Part shown: piece by piece, positions 35,271 through 45,001 of the stretch
Layout: each line of letters begins with the position of its first letter
Numbering within the stretch: the first letter of the stretch is position 1
Origin: Fibrella rubiginis
GTDB lineage: Bacteria; Bacteroidota; Bacteroidia; Cytophagales; Spirosomataceae
Assembly (NCBI RefSeq): GCF_017353185.1
Contig: NZ_JAFMYV010000017.1
Span: 1-64,000 of the forward strand
Reading direction: 5' to 3'
Length of the DNA stretch: 64,000 nucleotides
Notes under the pieces: model-generated
Databases searched by the model: none
The model's input: the letters and a program-made list of their open reading frames with translations, nothing else
Told to the model about the DNA's origin: nothing
Made by a program: the position numbers and the translations under genes

Positions 35271-37092
35271 CGAAATAATACAGCACCCCCACACTGATTG
35301 CCGTGAGCAAACCTGCCCAAAGCGAATCACTATTGAAGCCGAAACCTGCGCGAAGAACGGAAACAGGTTGAGGGTCTTCAACCGCACGTTTTGGCAATAG
35401 AAACAGGCCCAGCGTAGCCAGTGCGGCCCAGGGGGCGATCATTTTGGGCGAAAAATGACCCAGGAAAACCAAGCTCACGAAAACGGCCTGTACCAGCAGG
35501 AATAACCCCACCGCGCGGGCTAGTTGCGGCCCGTCGACCGAGACGCGGAGGCGCTCGAAACCCGTTATGTTTTGATTGGGGTAGGCCGTGCGGCTGAGCA
35601 TAACCAGGGTTGAAAAACTGAGCACAAACGTCAGGAAAACGCGGTGCATGAAATTGAGTTTCAGGCCAAACAAATCAGAAACGGCTGGGATAGTAGCCAG
35701 GCCGTAGTTATAAATCAATTCCACCACGACGCCATACACGGGGGCCAGCGCCATGGCCCAAACAGCCGCCCGTGCTGAGGCACCGCGCCAGAGAATACCC
35801 ACAAAAAAGGCTACCATAATACCGGGGGTGAAATAAGACAGTTGCGCCGACACTTTCAGCATAAAATTATTCGTCCGGTCGGGTGTATACGTCCACAGCG
35901 CAAGGCCGATGCTGGCGGCGACCATCACCACAATCATCTGCCGTCCAAACCGCACAATCTGCCGGTCATTGGCCTTTGGGTTCACGTATTTTTGGTACAC
36001 ATCTACTGTAAGCAGCGTTGTCGCCGCGTTCATCATCGAATCGACGGATGAGAACGTAGCGGCAACCAGCCCGGCCAGAATCATGCCTACCAAGCCTACA
36101 TTACGTGGAATAACCGTTTCCACCAGCTTCAAGAAGGCGTTGTCTGAGTTGAAATCGAGACCCGGAAACCGTTTCTCGAACAAATAATAGGCCGCCACGC
36201 CCGCCGCAATGCTAAAGAAGGGAATGGTCAGTTTTAGGAATCCGCTGGCGATAATGCCCCGCCGTGCGTCCTGGTCGCTGCTGGCCGCCAGCACACGCTG
36301 CACCAGAAACTGATTGGTGGTGAAGTTGAAACAGTGCTGAAGCAGCAAGCCTGTAAAAACACCCGTCCACGGCAGGTTGGGGTGGTTGCTGGGTAGGTAC
36401 AGGTGCATTTTCTGGATGGCACGGGGCTGGGCCGCATCCAGATTGAGCAGGCCAGTAAACCCGCCAATTTCAGGTTGGCCGAGGGTAAAATAAGCCACCG
36501 CAAAGCCCGCTGCCAGCATCATCACGGTCTGAATGGTGTCGGTAATGACAATGCTTTCCATGCCGCCCCAGATGGTGTAGGAGCAGGTAATCAGGCCAAT
36601 CAGCAGCAGCCCCTGCCAGTAGCTAAGGGCGAAACTGGTGCCTCCCAGCAGCCATTGCAACGTGATGCTGCCCACGTAAAACGACCCTACCAGCTGCACT
36701 AAAATAATGAGAATCAGCAGGATCGTGTAGAGCAGCCGGGCGTGTTCGTTATAACGCACTTCCAGGTATTGCGAGAGGGTAAAAACCTCCAGCCGCCGGT
36801 AAGACGCCAGAAATACAAAGCAGAGCAGCAATATGGCCGGAAACACGATCTCATAATGTGCCTGCACAAAGCCGATGGAGTACCCAATGCCAAGCATTCC
36901 GATCAGGTGGAACGACGAAATATTCGTGCCAAACACCGACCCCGCCACCGTCCACCAGCGGATGTTGCGCCCGGCCAGAAAATAGTCGGCAGCGTTTTTT
37001 TTGCGCAGAGCCACGATAATACCCGCTGTGGGCATAATCAGCAGCATGACAAGTAGTACGACGAGGTCAATGAGAGAAAGTTGTGCCAGCAT
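35266..37092 (-). CDS. Sodium:solute symporter (SSS family)
   Basis: 608 aa with about 14 membrane helices. The SSS core is visible in SVFGTNISSFHLIGMLGIGY, SYTIWGGMESIVITDTIQ and ATFSSVDSMMNAATTLLTVD, which matches the sodium/sugar symporter branch. The substrate cannot be read from sequence; a sugar or myo-inositol is likely. Its start overlaps the end of the upstream GT87 gene by 26 nt, suggesting one transcript. Confidence 0.88.
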   Translation of the reverse strand: MLAQLSLIDLVVLLVMLLIMPTAGIIVALRKKNAADYFLAGRNIRWWTVAGSVFGTNISSFHLIGMLGIGYSIGFVQAHYEIVFPAILLLCFVFLASYRRLEVFTLSQYLEVRYNEHARLLYTILLILIILVQLVGSFYVGSITLQWLLGGTSFALSYWQGLLLIGLITCSYTIWGGMESIVITDTIQTVMMLAAGFAVAYFTLGQPEIGGFTGLLNLDAAQPRAIQKMHLYLPSNHPNLPWTGVFTGLLLQHCFNFTTNQFLVQRVLAASSDQDARRGIIASGFLKLTIPFFSIAAGVAAYYLFEKRFPGLDFNSDNAFLKLVETVIPRNVGLVGMILAGLVAATFSSVDSMMNAATTLLTVDVYQKYVNPKANDRQIVRFGRQMIVVMVAASIGLALWTYTPDRTNNFMLKVSAQLSYFTPGIMVAFFVGILWRGASARAAVWAMALAPVYGVVVELIYNYGLATIPAVSDLFGLKLNFMHRVFLTFVLSFSTLVMLSRTAYPNQNITGFERLRVSVDGPQLARAVGLFLLVQAVFVSLVFLGHFSPKMIAPWAALATLGLFLLPKRAVEDPQPVSVLRAGFGFNSDSLWAGLLTAISVGVLYYFA

Positions 37093-38287
37093 AGGCAGTA
37101 AAAATACGGCTTCGTCCAGCGAAAGCCACAGCCATCGTCAGGCCAAACAAGCAAAGGTCCATAACCGTGATGAGGCTAAAGCCCTGTAAGTAATTGTAGA
37201 GCGTTGAACCCGCCACGTCGCTGATGAGCAGGGCTACCAGCCCCGTCCCGATCATTAACGCCAGCCGGACGCGAAGCCAGCCAAGCTGGGTAAGACGAAC
37301 AAACAGGATGGGCAGCATCAGTGCCAGCGTTACATGGTGACCTTCCCAGGCCACGCCTGCCACCAGGATCATGCTCAGCAACACCAGCACCCAGGTAGTG
37401 GGCCGGGGTTGGGCGGCCCTGCGATCTTGCCAAACCTGCCAGAACGTAAGGCTCACGACCAGCAGTTGCAGCGCGGTACTGATGCGACGAACTACCGCCA
37501 CCGGCCAATCAGTGATGTGATAACGAACACCCATCACGTCGGGATGGGCGGTAAGCAGCTTAAACAGAGCCGAGGGAATACTGAAACTGATCCAGTCGGT
37601 GTAGACTTTGCCCGCGAGAAAAGGGGTAAGCGTAATCTGCCAGAAATCGGCGAAGTCCTGTAGGCCCTGACCAGGACCCCGTTCCAGCAAAATAACGCCA
37701 ACAAACGCGGCACTGATAGCCAGTGATTTAGCCAAAACCGGACCCGGACGGCGAAAAAACAAAACACCTACCAGCAGCACGGGCATCACTTTCAGCCAGG
37801 TAGCGGCCATTAGCAGGACCAAAGCCCAGTTTTCGTATTTACGCAGGTAGAGCAGAATGCCGCCCAGACACAGCAGGCAAACCAACTCGTTGATGTTGAC
37901 CCAGAGAATGTTGTGGTAGATGTATCGCCACGAGGCCAGGCCCGCAAACAGCATGGCCGCCCGCAGGGGTATGCGGGGAAAATAGTGCCGCAGGAGTTGG
38001 CGAACCAGCAACAGAATACCAATCCAGGATAGCCCGTTAAACACGGTAAACACGCCCACAGCCCACCGAAAAGGCAGCCACGCCAGTGCCTGAAAGACAA
38101 AGGGTGCAAACGGCGGATACAGAAACTCCTCCGCCCCACCAATTTGACTGTATAGTGCGTTGCCCTGCCAGAAATTAACCCCCGCCGACCAGAATATGTA
38201 AAAATCACCGTGGGTAGTTTCGGTCAACATTTCGCGAATGGCTAGCGCTGCAATCACGATTGTTATCAGTGCCGCCCAACCCCGCAT
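37067..38287 (-). CDS. GT87-family (DUF2029) polyprenol-dependent mannosyltransferase-like membrane protein
   Basis: About 406 aa from the ATG at 38287, just before the first membrane helix; the frame is open to a TTG at 38488, which would add a Pro/Ser-rich tail. About ten membrane helices, with the acidic motif HGDFYIFWSAG after helix 1 and FLYPPFAPFVFQALAWLPF as in GT87 proteins. Such enzymes use lipid-linked sugars on the outer face of the inner membrane. The acceptor is unknown. Confidence 0.75.
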   Translation of the reverse strand: MRGWAALITIVIAALAIREMLTETTHGDFYIFWSAGVNFWQGNALYSQIGGAEEFLYPPFAPFVFQALAWLPFRWAVGVFTVFNGLSWIGILLLVRQLLRHYFPRIPLRAAMLFAGLASWRYIYHNILWVNINELVCLLCLGGILLYLRKYENWALVLLMAATWLKVMPVLLVGVLFFRRPGPVLAKSLAISAAFVGVILLERGPGQGLQDFADFWQITLTPFLAGKVYTDWISFSIPSALFKLLTAHPDVMGVRYHITDWPVAVVRRISTALQLLVVSLTFWQVWQDRRAAQPRPTTWVLVLLSMILVAGVAWEGHHVTLALMLPILFVRLTQLGWLRVRLALMIGTGLVALLISDVAGSTLYNYLQGFSLITVMDLCLFGLTMAVAFAGRSRIFTAYAGTTFSH

Positions 38288-38550
38288 GGCCCATGTCCAG
38301 TTCGGGCTAAGAAACGGACGAACAGACGGCGATAGCGGTAGTCGGAGCAGGGGCGTACCTGCGGCCGGTAGGGGCGGATGCGAAGACGTAGCCAAATCAG
38401 AATATTGCGTAGTTGAACAAGCAAGCAGACTTCGTGTGCGAAACCCTGCTTTGTCTGCATACGCTATAGACTGACTCAATGTTGCCAACGGTTGGAAACG
38501 TCAGCAATCATTTATAAACGATCTTAGTAAACGGCAATTTCCGGGCGGTT

Positions 38551-39555
38551 TCAATAGCCGTAATCCTTGATTGGCTTAATATCATAATAGGCCCGAATCT
38601 CCTCAACAGGGGGGACCTTAACGGGGCGCACAATACGAAAGCCACAAAAAGACGCCGAGGTCATCCACCAGTCTGATTTGGGGCTTTGGGGGTCAATTAC
38701 CTTCCAGGCGGGGTTGGAGGGGGTACGGGCTGCCGAACGGAGAACAGCAGGTTCGTCGTCCCAGGATCCGCCGCGCACGCTGTTGGGATACAGCGTTTTG
38801 GTGGGGGCGTAAGGCTCCTTTACAGTACCGCTGGCTACGGCTGCATAGTAGGTTGGGATATACTGGTCCTGTGTCCACTCCATCACGTTGCCGTGCATGT
38901 CGTGCAGGCCCCAAGGGTTGGGTTTTTTTGTGCCGATTTTCTTATAGCCCCCGCCACTATTGTCCTTGTAGACAGCATACTGAGGCAATAATTTCAGATC
39001 ACTACCAAATGAATAGGGTGTAGTGGTACCAGCCCGGCAGGCATATTCCCACTCCGCTTCGGTGGGGAGGCGATAGAAAAGGCCGGTCTTGTCATATAGC
39101 CAGGCGCAGAACTTGATGGCGGCATACTGCGTCATGTTGATAGCCGGGTAGCCCGACCGGCCCATACCAAACGACATGTCTACATAGGCCGGACTAGGGC
39201 GGGTAGTAGCGTCGGTTTTGGTCAGGTCGGCACCCTGTGGATAACGGGCAGCCATTTCCTTCTCAATATTTTTGGTCGTAAACAGATCGTAGATGTCCCA
39301 GGTTACTTCAAACTTGCCCATCCAGAAGGGTTCGATCACGATAGCATGCACAGGACCCTCGTCGGGTTTATGTCCTTTTTCGGTGGCTGGACTACCCATC
39401 TTGTAGGTCCCACCGGTTACAGCTACCATTGGATAAACCTGATTGCTACCCGAAATCACCTGCGTGTAGGAAGCAAAAGGGGTTGACTGGGCAGCACTCA
39501 GCAGGGGTAGAAGCAATAGAGCGTTGGTAAGAAAACGCCTGAAAAGTTGGTTCAT
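38551..39555 (-). CDS. SUMF1/EgtB/PvdO-fold secreted protein
   Basis: 334 aa from the ATG at 39555, which precedes a signal peptide (LLLLPLLSAAQS). FGE-sulfatase fold: GGTYKMGSPATEKGHKPDEGP, FRLPTEAEWEYACRAGT, WGLHDMHGNVMEW, RGGSWDDEPAVLRSAAR, FCGFRIVR. The two catalytic cysteines of true formylglycine-generating enzyme are missing in the GGSW segment, so it is unlikely to activate sulfatases. A carbohydrate-binding or other role is possible. Confidence 0.82.
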   Translation of the reverse strand: MNQLFRRFLTNALLLLPLLSAAQSTPFASYTQVISGSNQVYPMVAVTGGTYKMGSPATEKGHKPDEGPVHAIVIEPFWMGKFEVTWDIYDLFTTKNIEKEMAARYPQGADLTKTDATTRPSPAYVDMSFGMGRSGYPAINMTQYAAIKFCAWLYDKTGLFYRLPTEAEWEYACRAGTTTPYSFGSDLKLLPQYAVYKDNSGGGYKKIGTKKPNPWGLHDMHGNVMEWTQDQYIPTYYAAVASGTVKEPYAPTKTLYPNSVRGGSWDDEPAVLRSAARTPSNPAWKVIDPQSPKSDWWMTSASFCGFRIVRPVKVPPVEEIRAYYDIKPIKDYGY

Positions 39556-39726
39556 AAGAAAGCAATATAAAAGCCGGTCTTTGGTAGAAATAGAAAGCAC
39601 TCACCAACGGTGTATACCTACACCATTCGCTAAAAAGATTGTTTTTACTAATTATATTACAATTTATTAATAGAATAATTTTATAAGTTGTGTATCTTGC
39701 GCCCTCGTTCAAACCAGTATAGAGCC

Positions 39727-40242
39727 ATGACAAAATGCGTATTCCTAGACCGAGACGGCGTTCTCAACGAAGACCGAACCGACTACGTGTATCGCGTTGA
39801 AGACTTCATCATCCCCGACGGTGTAATAGAAGGCCTTCGTCAGTTGAAGGAGGCTGGTTATCTGCTCATTGTGATTACCAACCAGGCGGGTATTGCCAAG
39901 GGTCTCTACACCCGCGAGGACGTAATGCGGTGTCATCAGTACCTTCAGGAGCAATGCGGCAACCTGATTGATGACATCTACTTTAGTCCTCACCACCCCG
40001 ATTTCGACACGCGCTCGCTCACCCGTAAGCCTGATTCGCTGTTACTGGAAAAGGCTATTGCCAAATACAACATCGATGTCAAACGTTCATGGATGATTGG
40101 CGACGCCCCCCGCGATATGCACGCGGGTAAACGCGTTGGCGTAAAAACCGTGCAGGTGCGCCACACTAAATCCCAGCCCACTACCGGTGATTGGGAAGCG
40201 CACAATTTGCTGGAAGCGTCGGAACGAGTCATAAGCGTATAG
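39727..40242 (+). CDS. gmhB: HAD-IIIA phosphatase, D-glycero-D-manno-heptose 1,7-bisphosphate phosphatase-like
   Basis: 171 aa from the ATG at 39727. HAD motif I FLDRDGVLNED, motif II VITNQAG and motif III K...MIGDAPRDM are intact. The family removes the C7 phosphate of heptose bisphosphate in ADP-heptose synthesis or acts on histidinol phosphate; both share this scaffold. The zinc-loop pattern of canonical GmhB (three Cys and His) is reduced here to the PHHPDFD segment, so specificity is uncertain. No LPS genes are adjacent. Confidence 0.75.
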   Translation: MTKCVFLDRDGVLNEDRTDYVYRVEDFIIPDGVIEGLRQLKEAGYLLIVITNQAGIAKGLYTREDVMRCHQYLQEQCGNLIDDIYFSPHHPDFDTRSLTRKPDSLLLEKAIAKYNIDVKRSWMIGDAPRDMHAGKRVGVKTVQVRHTKSQPTTGDWEAHNLLEASERVISV

Positions 40243-40275
40243 TGGTAAGCTTAGCACCTACCACTATACGCTTAT
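40231..40275. repeat. Perfect 17-bp-arm palindrome holding both stop codons
   Basis: Arms 40231-40247 and 40259-40275 with an 11-nt loop. The left arm carries the stop codon of the phosphatase, and the right arm the stop codon of the convergent thioredoxin-like gene. Confidence 0.85.
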
Positions 40276-41531
40276 TGCTGTTCTGCTAACAGCTTATCAA
40301 TCAGTGCGTTGAATTCACTAACGTAGCGGTCGTAATAAACGCCTGTACCGGGTCCGGAAAAGCCCGTATGGATGTGGCGCACCATGCCCTTTTTGTCCAG
40401 GAAAATAGTAGTTGGAAAGGCCGCCACCCGGTTTAGAGCGGGTAATGCCTTGGCGGCTTCAGCCTTGTCATTCGTTCCCGCCAGCAAAACGGGATATTGA
40501 ATCTGGAAACGATCAACCATGCGCTGCAGTTTCGGTCCTGATTCGGCCAGAGAGGCCGTTTTTTCAAAAGCCAGGCCGGCTACTTCTACACCGCGTGCCT
40601 TATTGCGGGCGTACCACGGGGCCAGAAAACGGGTCTCATCCATGCAGTTGGGGCACCATGAACCCAAAATTTGTACTACGGTCACCTTGCCTTTGAACCG
40701 TGCATCGTTCAGTGAAACGGTTTTGCCCGTAGCGTCGGGAAAGGCAAACGTAAACGTCTGTCCGGGTTTCACAAGGGTCAGCTTGGCCGGGTCGGGGAGG
40801 GCCGCATTAGGGTTAAATTGAGCCGTCCACGTTTCGCGGTAGGTAGGGCCGGAATGAAACACACCCGTCAGGGTGCGGGCGGGAGAAGCACCTAGTTTGG
40901 CTTTGAACAAAAACGCGTGGCTACCATCGAAGCAGGAAAGCAGCAGACTGTCGCCCACCACATCGCCCGCGAGATACCGGTAGTCGCCGGTAGGGGTGAG
41001 GAAGGTGCCGGTAACGGTTTTGCCTTTTTGGTCAAAAACGCCCACCGCCAGGGTCGTATCGCCCGGTGTGCCGTCGGTGCGCTTTTCCCGAAACAGCGTT
41101 TGCCACTTGCCCGACACGTTGGCGGTAGGAGCGGGGCCATTCTCTTTAAACCGGAACGACTGTCCAAAACGCGCCGAAAACGGCACAATCTGGTACTGAG
41201 AGCCCGTCCGCCGTTTGCGCCAGACACCCGTAAGTTGATCACTGCCAACCTTGCCTACAAGTTCCGACTCAAACAGAGCCATAGGAATATGCAGGCTATC
41301 ATTTTTAATATAGCCCTCGTCCATCGGCAGCCGCTCGGACCCGTTCAGCGCGAAGACCGTATAGCGGCCCGATTGCGCGGCAGGCTTGATGTCGAGGCCA
41401 AAGGGCAACTCGCCCCCGCTCGTTTGCAAAACCGCCCGCCACTGACCTGTTTTTACCGTTGGCGCGGTTTGGCACTGCCCCAGAAGAGGTATAAGAAGTA
41501 GAAAGCCGAAAAAAAAGGATTGTGATTTCAT
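40272..41531 (-). CDS. TlpA-like thioredoxin-fold lipoprotein
   Basis: 419 aa from the ATG at 41531 (the frame is open 68 codons further up without a signal peptide). Hydrophobic signal LLIPLLGQC, a beta-rich N-terminal half (about 30-240) and a C-terminal AhpC/TSA-thioredoxin domain with the redox motif GSWCPNCMDE (C293, C296). Such Bacteroidetes proteins reduce disulfides in the periplasm. It is probably anchored in a membrane through Cys20 or so. Confidence 0.88.
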   Translation of the reverse strand: MKSQSFFFGFLLLIPLLGQCQTAPTVKTGQWRAVLQTSGGELPFGLDIKPAAQSGRYTVFALNGSERLPMDEGYIKNDSLHIPMALFESELVGKVGSDQLTGVWRKRRTGSQYQIVPFSARFGQSFRFKENGPAPTANVSGKWQTLFREKRTDGTPGDTTLAVGVFDQKGKTVTGTFLTPTGDYRYLAGDVVGDSLLLSCFDGSHAFLFKAKLGASPARTLTGVFHSGPTYRETWTAQFNPNAALPDPAKLTLVKPGQTFTFAFPDATGKTVSLNDARFKGKVTVVQILGSWCPNCMDETRFLAPWYARNKARGVEVAGLAFEKTASLAESGPKLQRMVDRFQIQYPVLLAGTNDKAEAAKALPALNRVAAFPTTIFLDKKGMVRHIHTGFSGPGTGVYYDRYVSEFNALIDKLLAEQQ

Positions 41532-41679
41532 AGGTTGACATTGATTCGCGCAGGGACGCAACTCATCGTTTCGGCAACGCCAAAAACCACGCTGACCGTT
41601 CCAGACGCCACTACGTACAACGATCAAATGACGGGTAACTAGCATCTTTACAATACCTACGCTCTTCTCTATCAACACA

Positions 41680-42786
41680 ATGTATAAAGCTGCATGGATT
41701 GTTGCTGCCCTTAGCCTACTGGTTGCACTAGGCATGGCGTTTACGGGTCACCTGGCCTCGGCCGGGCCACTCTTTATCCTTTTCTTCGCCGCCCTGGCGC
41801 TGGCGTTCCGCAGTCGCGAGGCGCTGAGGGGCTTCGCCTACACGATCATGATTTTTGCGGCGGTTACCACGGCCCTCTACTACCCCGCTTATTTTGTAGC
41901 TATAGGTGGCTTCAAATTCAGTAAGCTTATCACACCGCTGATTCAGCTGATTATGTTTGGCATGGGTACATCGATGAGCCTGGCCGATTTTGTGGGCGTG
42001 GTCAAAATGCCCAGGGGCGTAGTAATCGGCGTAGTGAGCCATTTCATTATCATGCCCCTGGTCGGCTTTGCCATTGCCAGCGTGAGCGGATTCCCTCCCG
42101 AAATTGCCGCCGGGATCATTCTCATTGGCTGTTCGCCCAACGGCATGGCCTCCAACGTGATCTCCTATCTGGCCAAGGCAAATCTGGCCCTGTCGATTAC
42201 CATTACGGCCTTTTCAACCATGCTGGCTCCGTTTGTAACGCCCATGCTAATGAAATTTTATGCCGGTGCTCTCGTCGACATCAACGTGCTGGACATGACC
42301 TGGGACATTAGCCGGATGGTGATCCTGCCCATTGGAGCAGGGCTCCTGTTCAACAGATTCCTGAGTGGCAAGGCCAAATGGCTCGACGAAGCCATGCCCT
42401 ATGTGTCGATGTTCGGTATTGGCTTCATCATTGTCATCATCACCGCCGCCGGCCGCGACAGCCTGCTCACGATTGGCCCGGCCTTGATCGGACTGGTATT
42501 ACTGCACAACCTGTCGGGTTATTTCCTGGGCTACTGGTCGGGGCGGTTGTTTCGTATGAGTGAGCGCGACTGCCGGACCATTGCCATTGAAGTGGGCATG
42601 CAAAATGGTGGGCTGGCGTCGGGTATTGCCAAGGGGATGGGCAAGATCGCGACGGTGGGCCTGGCACCGGCGGTTTTTGGCCCTCTGATGAACGTTACCG
42701 GGTCTATCCTGGCCTCGTGGTGGCACCGTCGCCCAACCGAAGATGAAGCCATACACCGTGTTGAAGTGGACAATGCCAGGGTTTAA
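41680..42786 (+). CDS. Bile acid:sodium symporter family transporter
   Basis: 368 aa with about ten membrane helices. Core motifs are LIQLIMFGMGTSMSLADF, ILIGCSPNGMASNVISYLAK and the second crossing IAIEVGMQNGGLASGIAK, which is the BASS family. It would import an organic anion with Na+; the true substrate may be a keto acid or sulfated compound. The downstream sulfatase starts 17 nt after its stop, so transport and desulfation may be linked. Confidence 0.88.
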   Translation: MYKAAWIVAALSLLVALGMAFTGHLASAGPLFILFFAALALAFRSREALRGFAYTIMIFAAVTTALYYPAYFVAIGGFKFSKLITPLIQLIMFGMGTSMSLADFVGVVKMPRGVVIGVVSHFIIMPLVGFAIASVSGFPPEIAAGIILIGCSPNGMASNVISYLAKANLALSITITAFSTMLAPFVTPMLMKFYAGALVDINVLDMTWDISRMVILPIGAGLLFNRFLSGKAKWLDEAMPYVSMFGIGFIIVIITAAGRDSLLTIGPALIGLVLLHNLSGYFLGYWSGRLFRMSERDCRTIAIEVGMQNGGLASGIAKGMGKIATVGLAPAVFGPLMNVTGSILASWWHRRPTEDEAIHRVEVDNARV

Positions 42787-42803
42787 ACCAACGCCTTACC
42801 GTT

Positions 42804-44348
42804 ATGAAAATCAGCCTTATAGCTTTTCTACTGCTACCTGTTTTAACGGTGGCGCCCCCTGCTAAAAAGCCCGTCGCGAGCAAGCAGAAGAATATTATTT
42901 TCATTCTGAGCGATGACCACCGCTACGACGCGATGGGGTTCATGAATAAGTTTGCCGGGTTGCAAACGCCTAATCTCGACCGGCTGGCCCGCAACGGAGC
43001 ACACGTGCAAAATGCCTTCGTGTCAACGGCCCTGTGTTCGCCCAGCCGGGCCAGTATTTTGTCGGGCCAATATGCCCATACGCATAAGGTGGTCGACAAT
43101 TTTGCGCCGCTGCCGAAGAACCTCAAATTCTTTCCCCAGTACCTGCAGGAGGCGGGGTATCAAACCGCTTTCCTGGGTAAATGGCACATGGGCAACACCG
43201 GCGATGACCCACAGCCGGGCTTTAACTACTGGCTGAGTTTCAAAGGGCAGGGCGTCTACGTTAACCCGACATTCAATATCAACGGCAAGCAGGTAAGCTA
43301 CACCGATAGCAGTCACATTACCGATTTGCTAACCGACTATGCGATCAAGTGGCTCGACGGGCGCGAAGGTGGGCGCGACACCAGGAAGCCATTTATGATG
43401 TACCTGTCGCACAAGGCCGTTCATGCCAATTTTATTCCGGCCAAACGCCACCAGGGCAGGTATGCCAACATGCCAATCAATTATCCGCCAACCATGTACC
43501 TAACCGCTACCGATTCGAGCAAGGTGTTTGGCCCCAGCGCGGATTCGCCCAAACGGACCGAACCGGCAGACCAGCCCAAGCTGAAGGTGAACAGGGCGGG
43601 GATTCCCAATTGGGTGAAAAACCAGCGCTACAGCTGGCATGGCGTAGATTACATGTATCACGGCGACATCCAGTTCAATGATTTTTACCACCAGTACGCC
43701 GAAACACTGCTGGGCGTAGACGACAGCGTGGGCCGGGTGCTCAAGTGGCTGGAAGACAACGGACAGCTTGACAACACGCTGGTTGTATACATGGGCGACA
43801 ACGGGTTCAGCTTCGGTGAACACGGCCTGATCGACAAGCGGCACATGTATGAAGAGTCGATGCGGGTGCCTATGCTGGTACATTGCCCCGGTACGGTGAA
43901 GGCAGGCACGAAAATCACGCAGGTGATCCAGAATATAGACGTAGCACCCACGCTGATGGCCTACGCGGGGTTGAGCAAGCCCGCTCAGATGCAGGGTAAC
44001 TCGTTTTTGCCCATCCTGGCCGGGCAGCCAATTGCCTGGAAGGACCGGGCCTTTTATGAGTACTACTGGGAAATTGACTTTCCGCAGACGCCCACCATGT
44101 TTGGCGTGCGCAACGACCAGTATAAATACATTTTCAACTACGGCGTTTGGGACACCAACGAGCTCTATGACCTGAAGGCTGACCCTAACGAAGCCAACAA
44201 CCTCATCAAGAGCCCACAACACCAGGAAATAGCCAGAACGCTACGTGATCAGGTGTTCGACTGGCTCGAAGGCACGGGCGGGATGCAGATTCCGCTTAAC
44301 CGTGTACGACAGAAGCGATTTGACCACATCAACAAAGGAGGCTATTGA
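42804..44348 (+). CDS. Secreted sulfatase (arylsulfatase family)
   Basis: 514 aa. Signal peptide, metal-binding DD at 37-38 (ILSDDHR), and the modification motif C78-S-P-S-R in STALCSPSRASILSG, where Cys becomes formylglycine. KWHMG and the C-terminal MGDNGFSFGEHG support an iduronate/choline-sulfatase-like type I sulfatase. It hydrolyses sulfate esters, probably on polysaccharides or small metabolites, in the periplasm. It is in an operon with the BASS transporter. Confidence 0.92.
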   Translation: MKISLIAFLLLPVLTVAPPAKKPVASKQKNIIFILSDDHRYDAMGFMNKFAGLQTPNLDRLARNGAHVQNAFVSTALCSPSRASILSGQYAHTHKVVDNFAPLPKNLKFFPQYLQEAGYQTAFLGKWHMGNTGDDPQPGFNYWLSFKGQGVYVNPTFNINGKQVSYTDSSHITDLLTDYAIKWLDGREGGRDTRKPFMMYLSHKAVHANFIPAKRHQGRYANMPINYPPTMYLTATDSSKVFGPSADSPKRTEPADQPKLKVNRAGIPNWVKNQRYSWHGVDYMYHGDIQFNDFYHQYAETLLGVDDSVGRVLKWLEDNGQLDNTLVVYMGDNGFSFGEHGLIDKRHMYEESMRVPMLVHCPGTVKAGTKITQVIQNIDVAPTLMAYAGLSKPAQMQGNSFLPILAGQPIAWKDRAFYEYYWEIDFPQTPTMFGVRNDQYKYIFNYGVWDTNELYDLKADPNEANNLIKSPQHQEIARTLRDQVFDWLEGTGGMQIPLNRVRQKRFDHINKGGY

Positions 44349-44437
44349 GTGGCTGTTTGAAGCCGTGCCTAGCATCAGGCTGAAAAACAAAGTAGGCAGC
44401 AAGCGGTTTCTTTACCACAACTCAACGCAATAAACGA

Positions 44438-45001
44438 ATGAATAACCAACCACAACCGCGCTTTCCGTGGCTGTTACTGGCCCGCGGTACTTTCTATATT
44501 CTGCTGGGCGCTGCCATGTTTGTCTACGCCAATACGTTCGCTCCCGGTACCGGTCGTGTGCTGGGCGTGATTACCCTGCTGGCGGGCAGCGCGGGCCTAA
44601 GCTACGGACTGCTTAACCGTCAGCAAGATTCCAACAACATCTGGAGCATCCTGCACGGCCTGTCTGACATTGCCTTTGGCATCACGTTTATGGTTGTAGC
44701 CAGCAATGGGCTCAAGAGTTTTCTCGACATGCTTGGTTTCTGGGCTGTTATGTATGCCTTTCTGCAATCGGTGCAGGCCATGTACGTTGCCCTCATGTCG
44801 GGTGGCTCATCGCTGGTGACCAAGGCTATCCACTTTCTCAACGTAGCCCTGGCCGGTTACCTGGCTTTTGATATTTTGCTCCGCCCCAACGGTCTGATTG
44901 ATTCGATGGGTCTTATGGGTTTCTTCCCAATTGGACTGGGCATACTCGTTATTGTGCTGGCGCGGCGGTCTGCGCAGAAGCCGGTATCGGTAGCCCGTTG
45001 A
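44438..45001 (+). CDS. DUF308/HdeD-like membrane protein
   Basis: 187 aa, about six membrane helices in three hairpins (GTFYILLGAAMFVYA; GVITLLAGSAGLSYGLL; LSDIAFGITFMVVASN). HdeD-type proteins are poorly characterised, named for acid resistance in E. coli. The last 53 nt overlap the end of the convergent gene, so the two mRNAs are complementary at their 3' ends. Confidence 0.8.
   Translation: MNNQPQPRFPWLLLARGTFYILLGAAMFVYANTFAPGTGRVLGVITLLAGSAGLSYGLLNRQQDSNNIWSILHGLSDIAFGITFMVVASNGLKSFLDMLGFWAVMYAFLQSVQAMYVALMSGGSSLVTKAIHFLNVALAGYLAFDILLRPNGLIDSMGLMGFFPIGLGILVIVLARRSAQKPVSVAR

Noticed and set aside
38551..39555. Functional sulfatase-modifying enzyme
   Set aside because: The two catalytic cysteines of FGE are absent in the RGGSW region.
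42990..43010. Other CACGTG or CACxTG motifs as further parS sites (for example at 10980, 16050, 17170, 42997)
   Set aside because: The flanks do not extend the palindrome towards the parS consensus.
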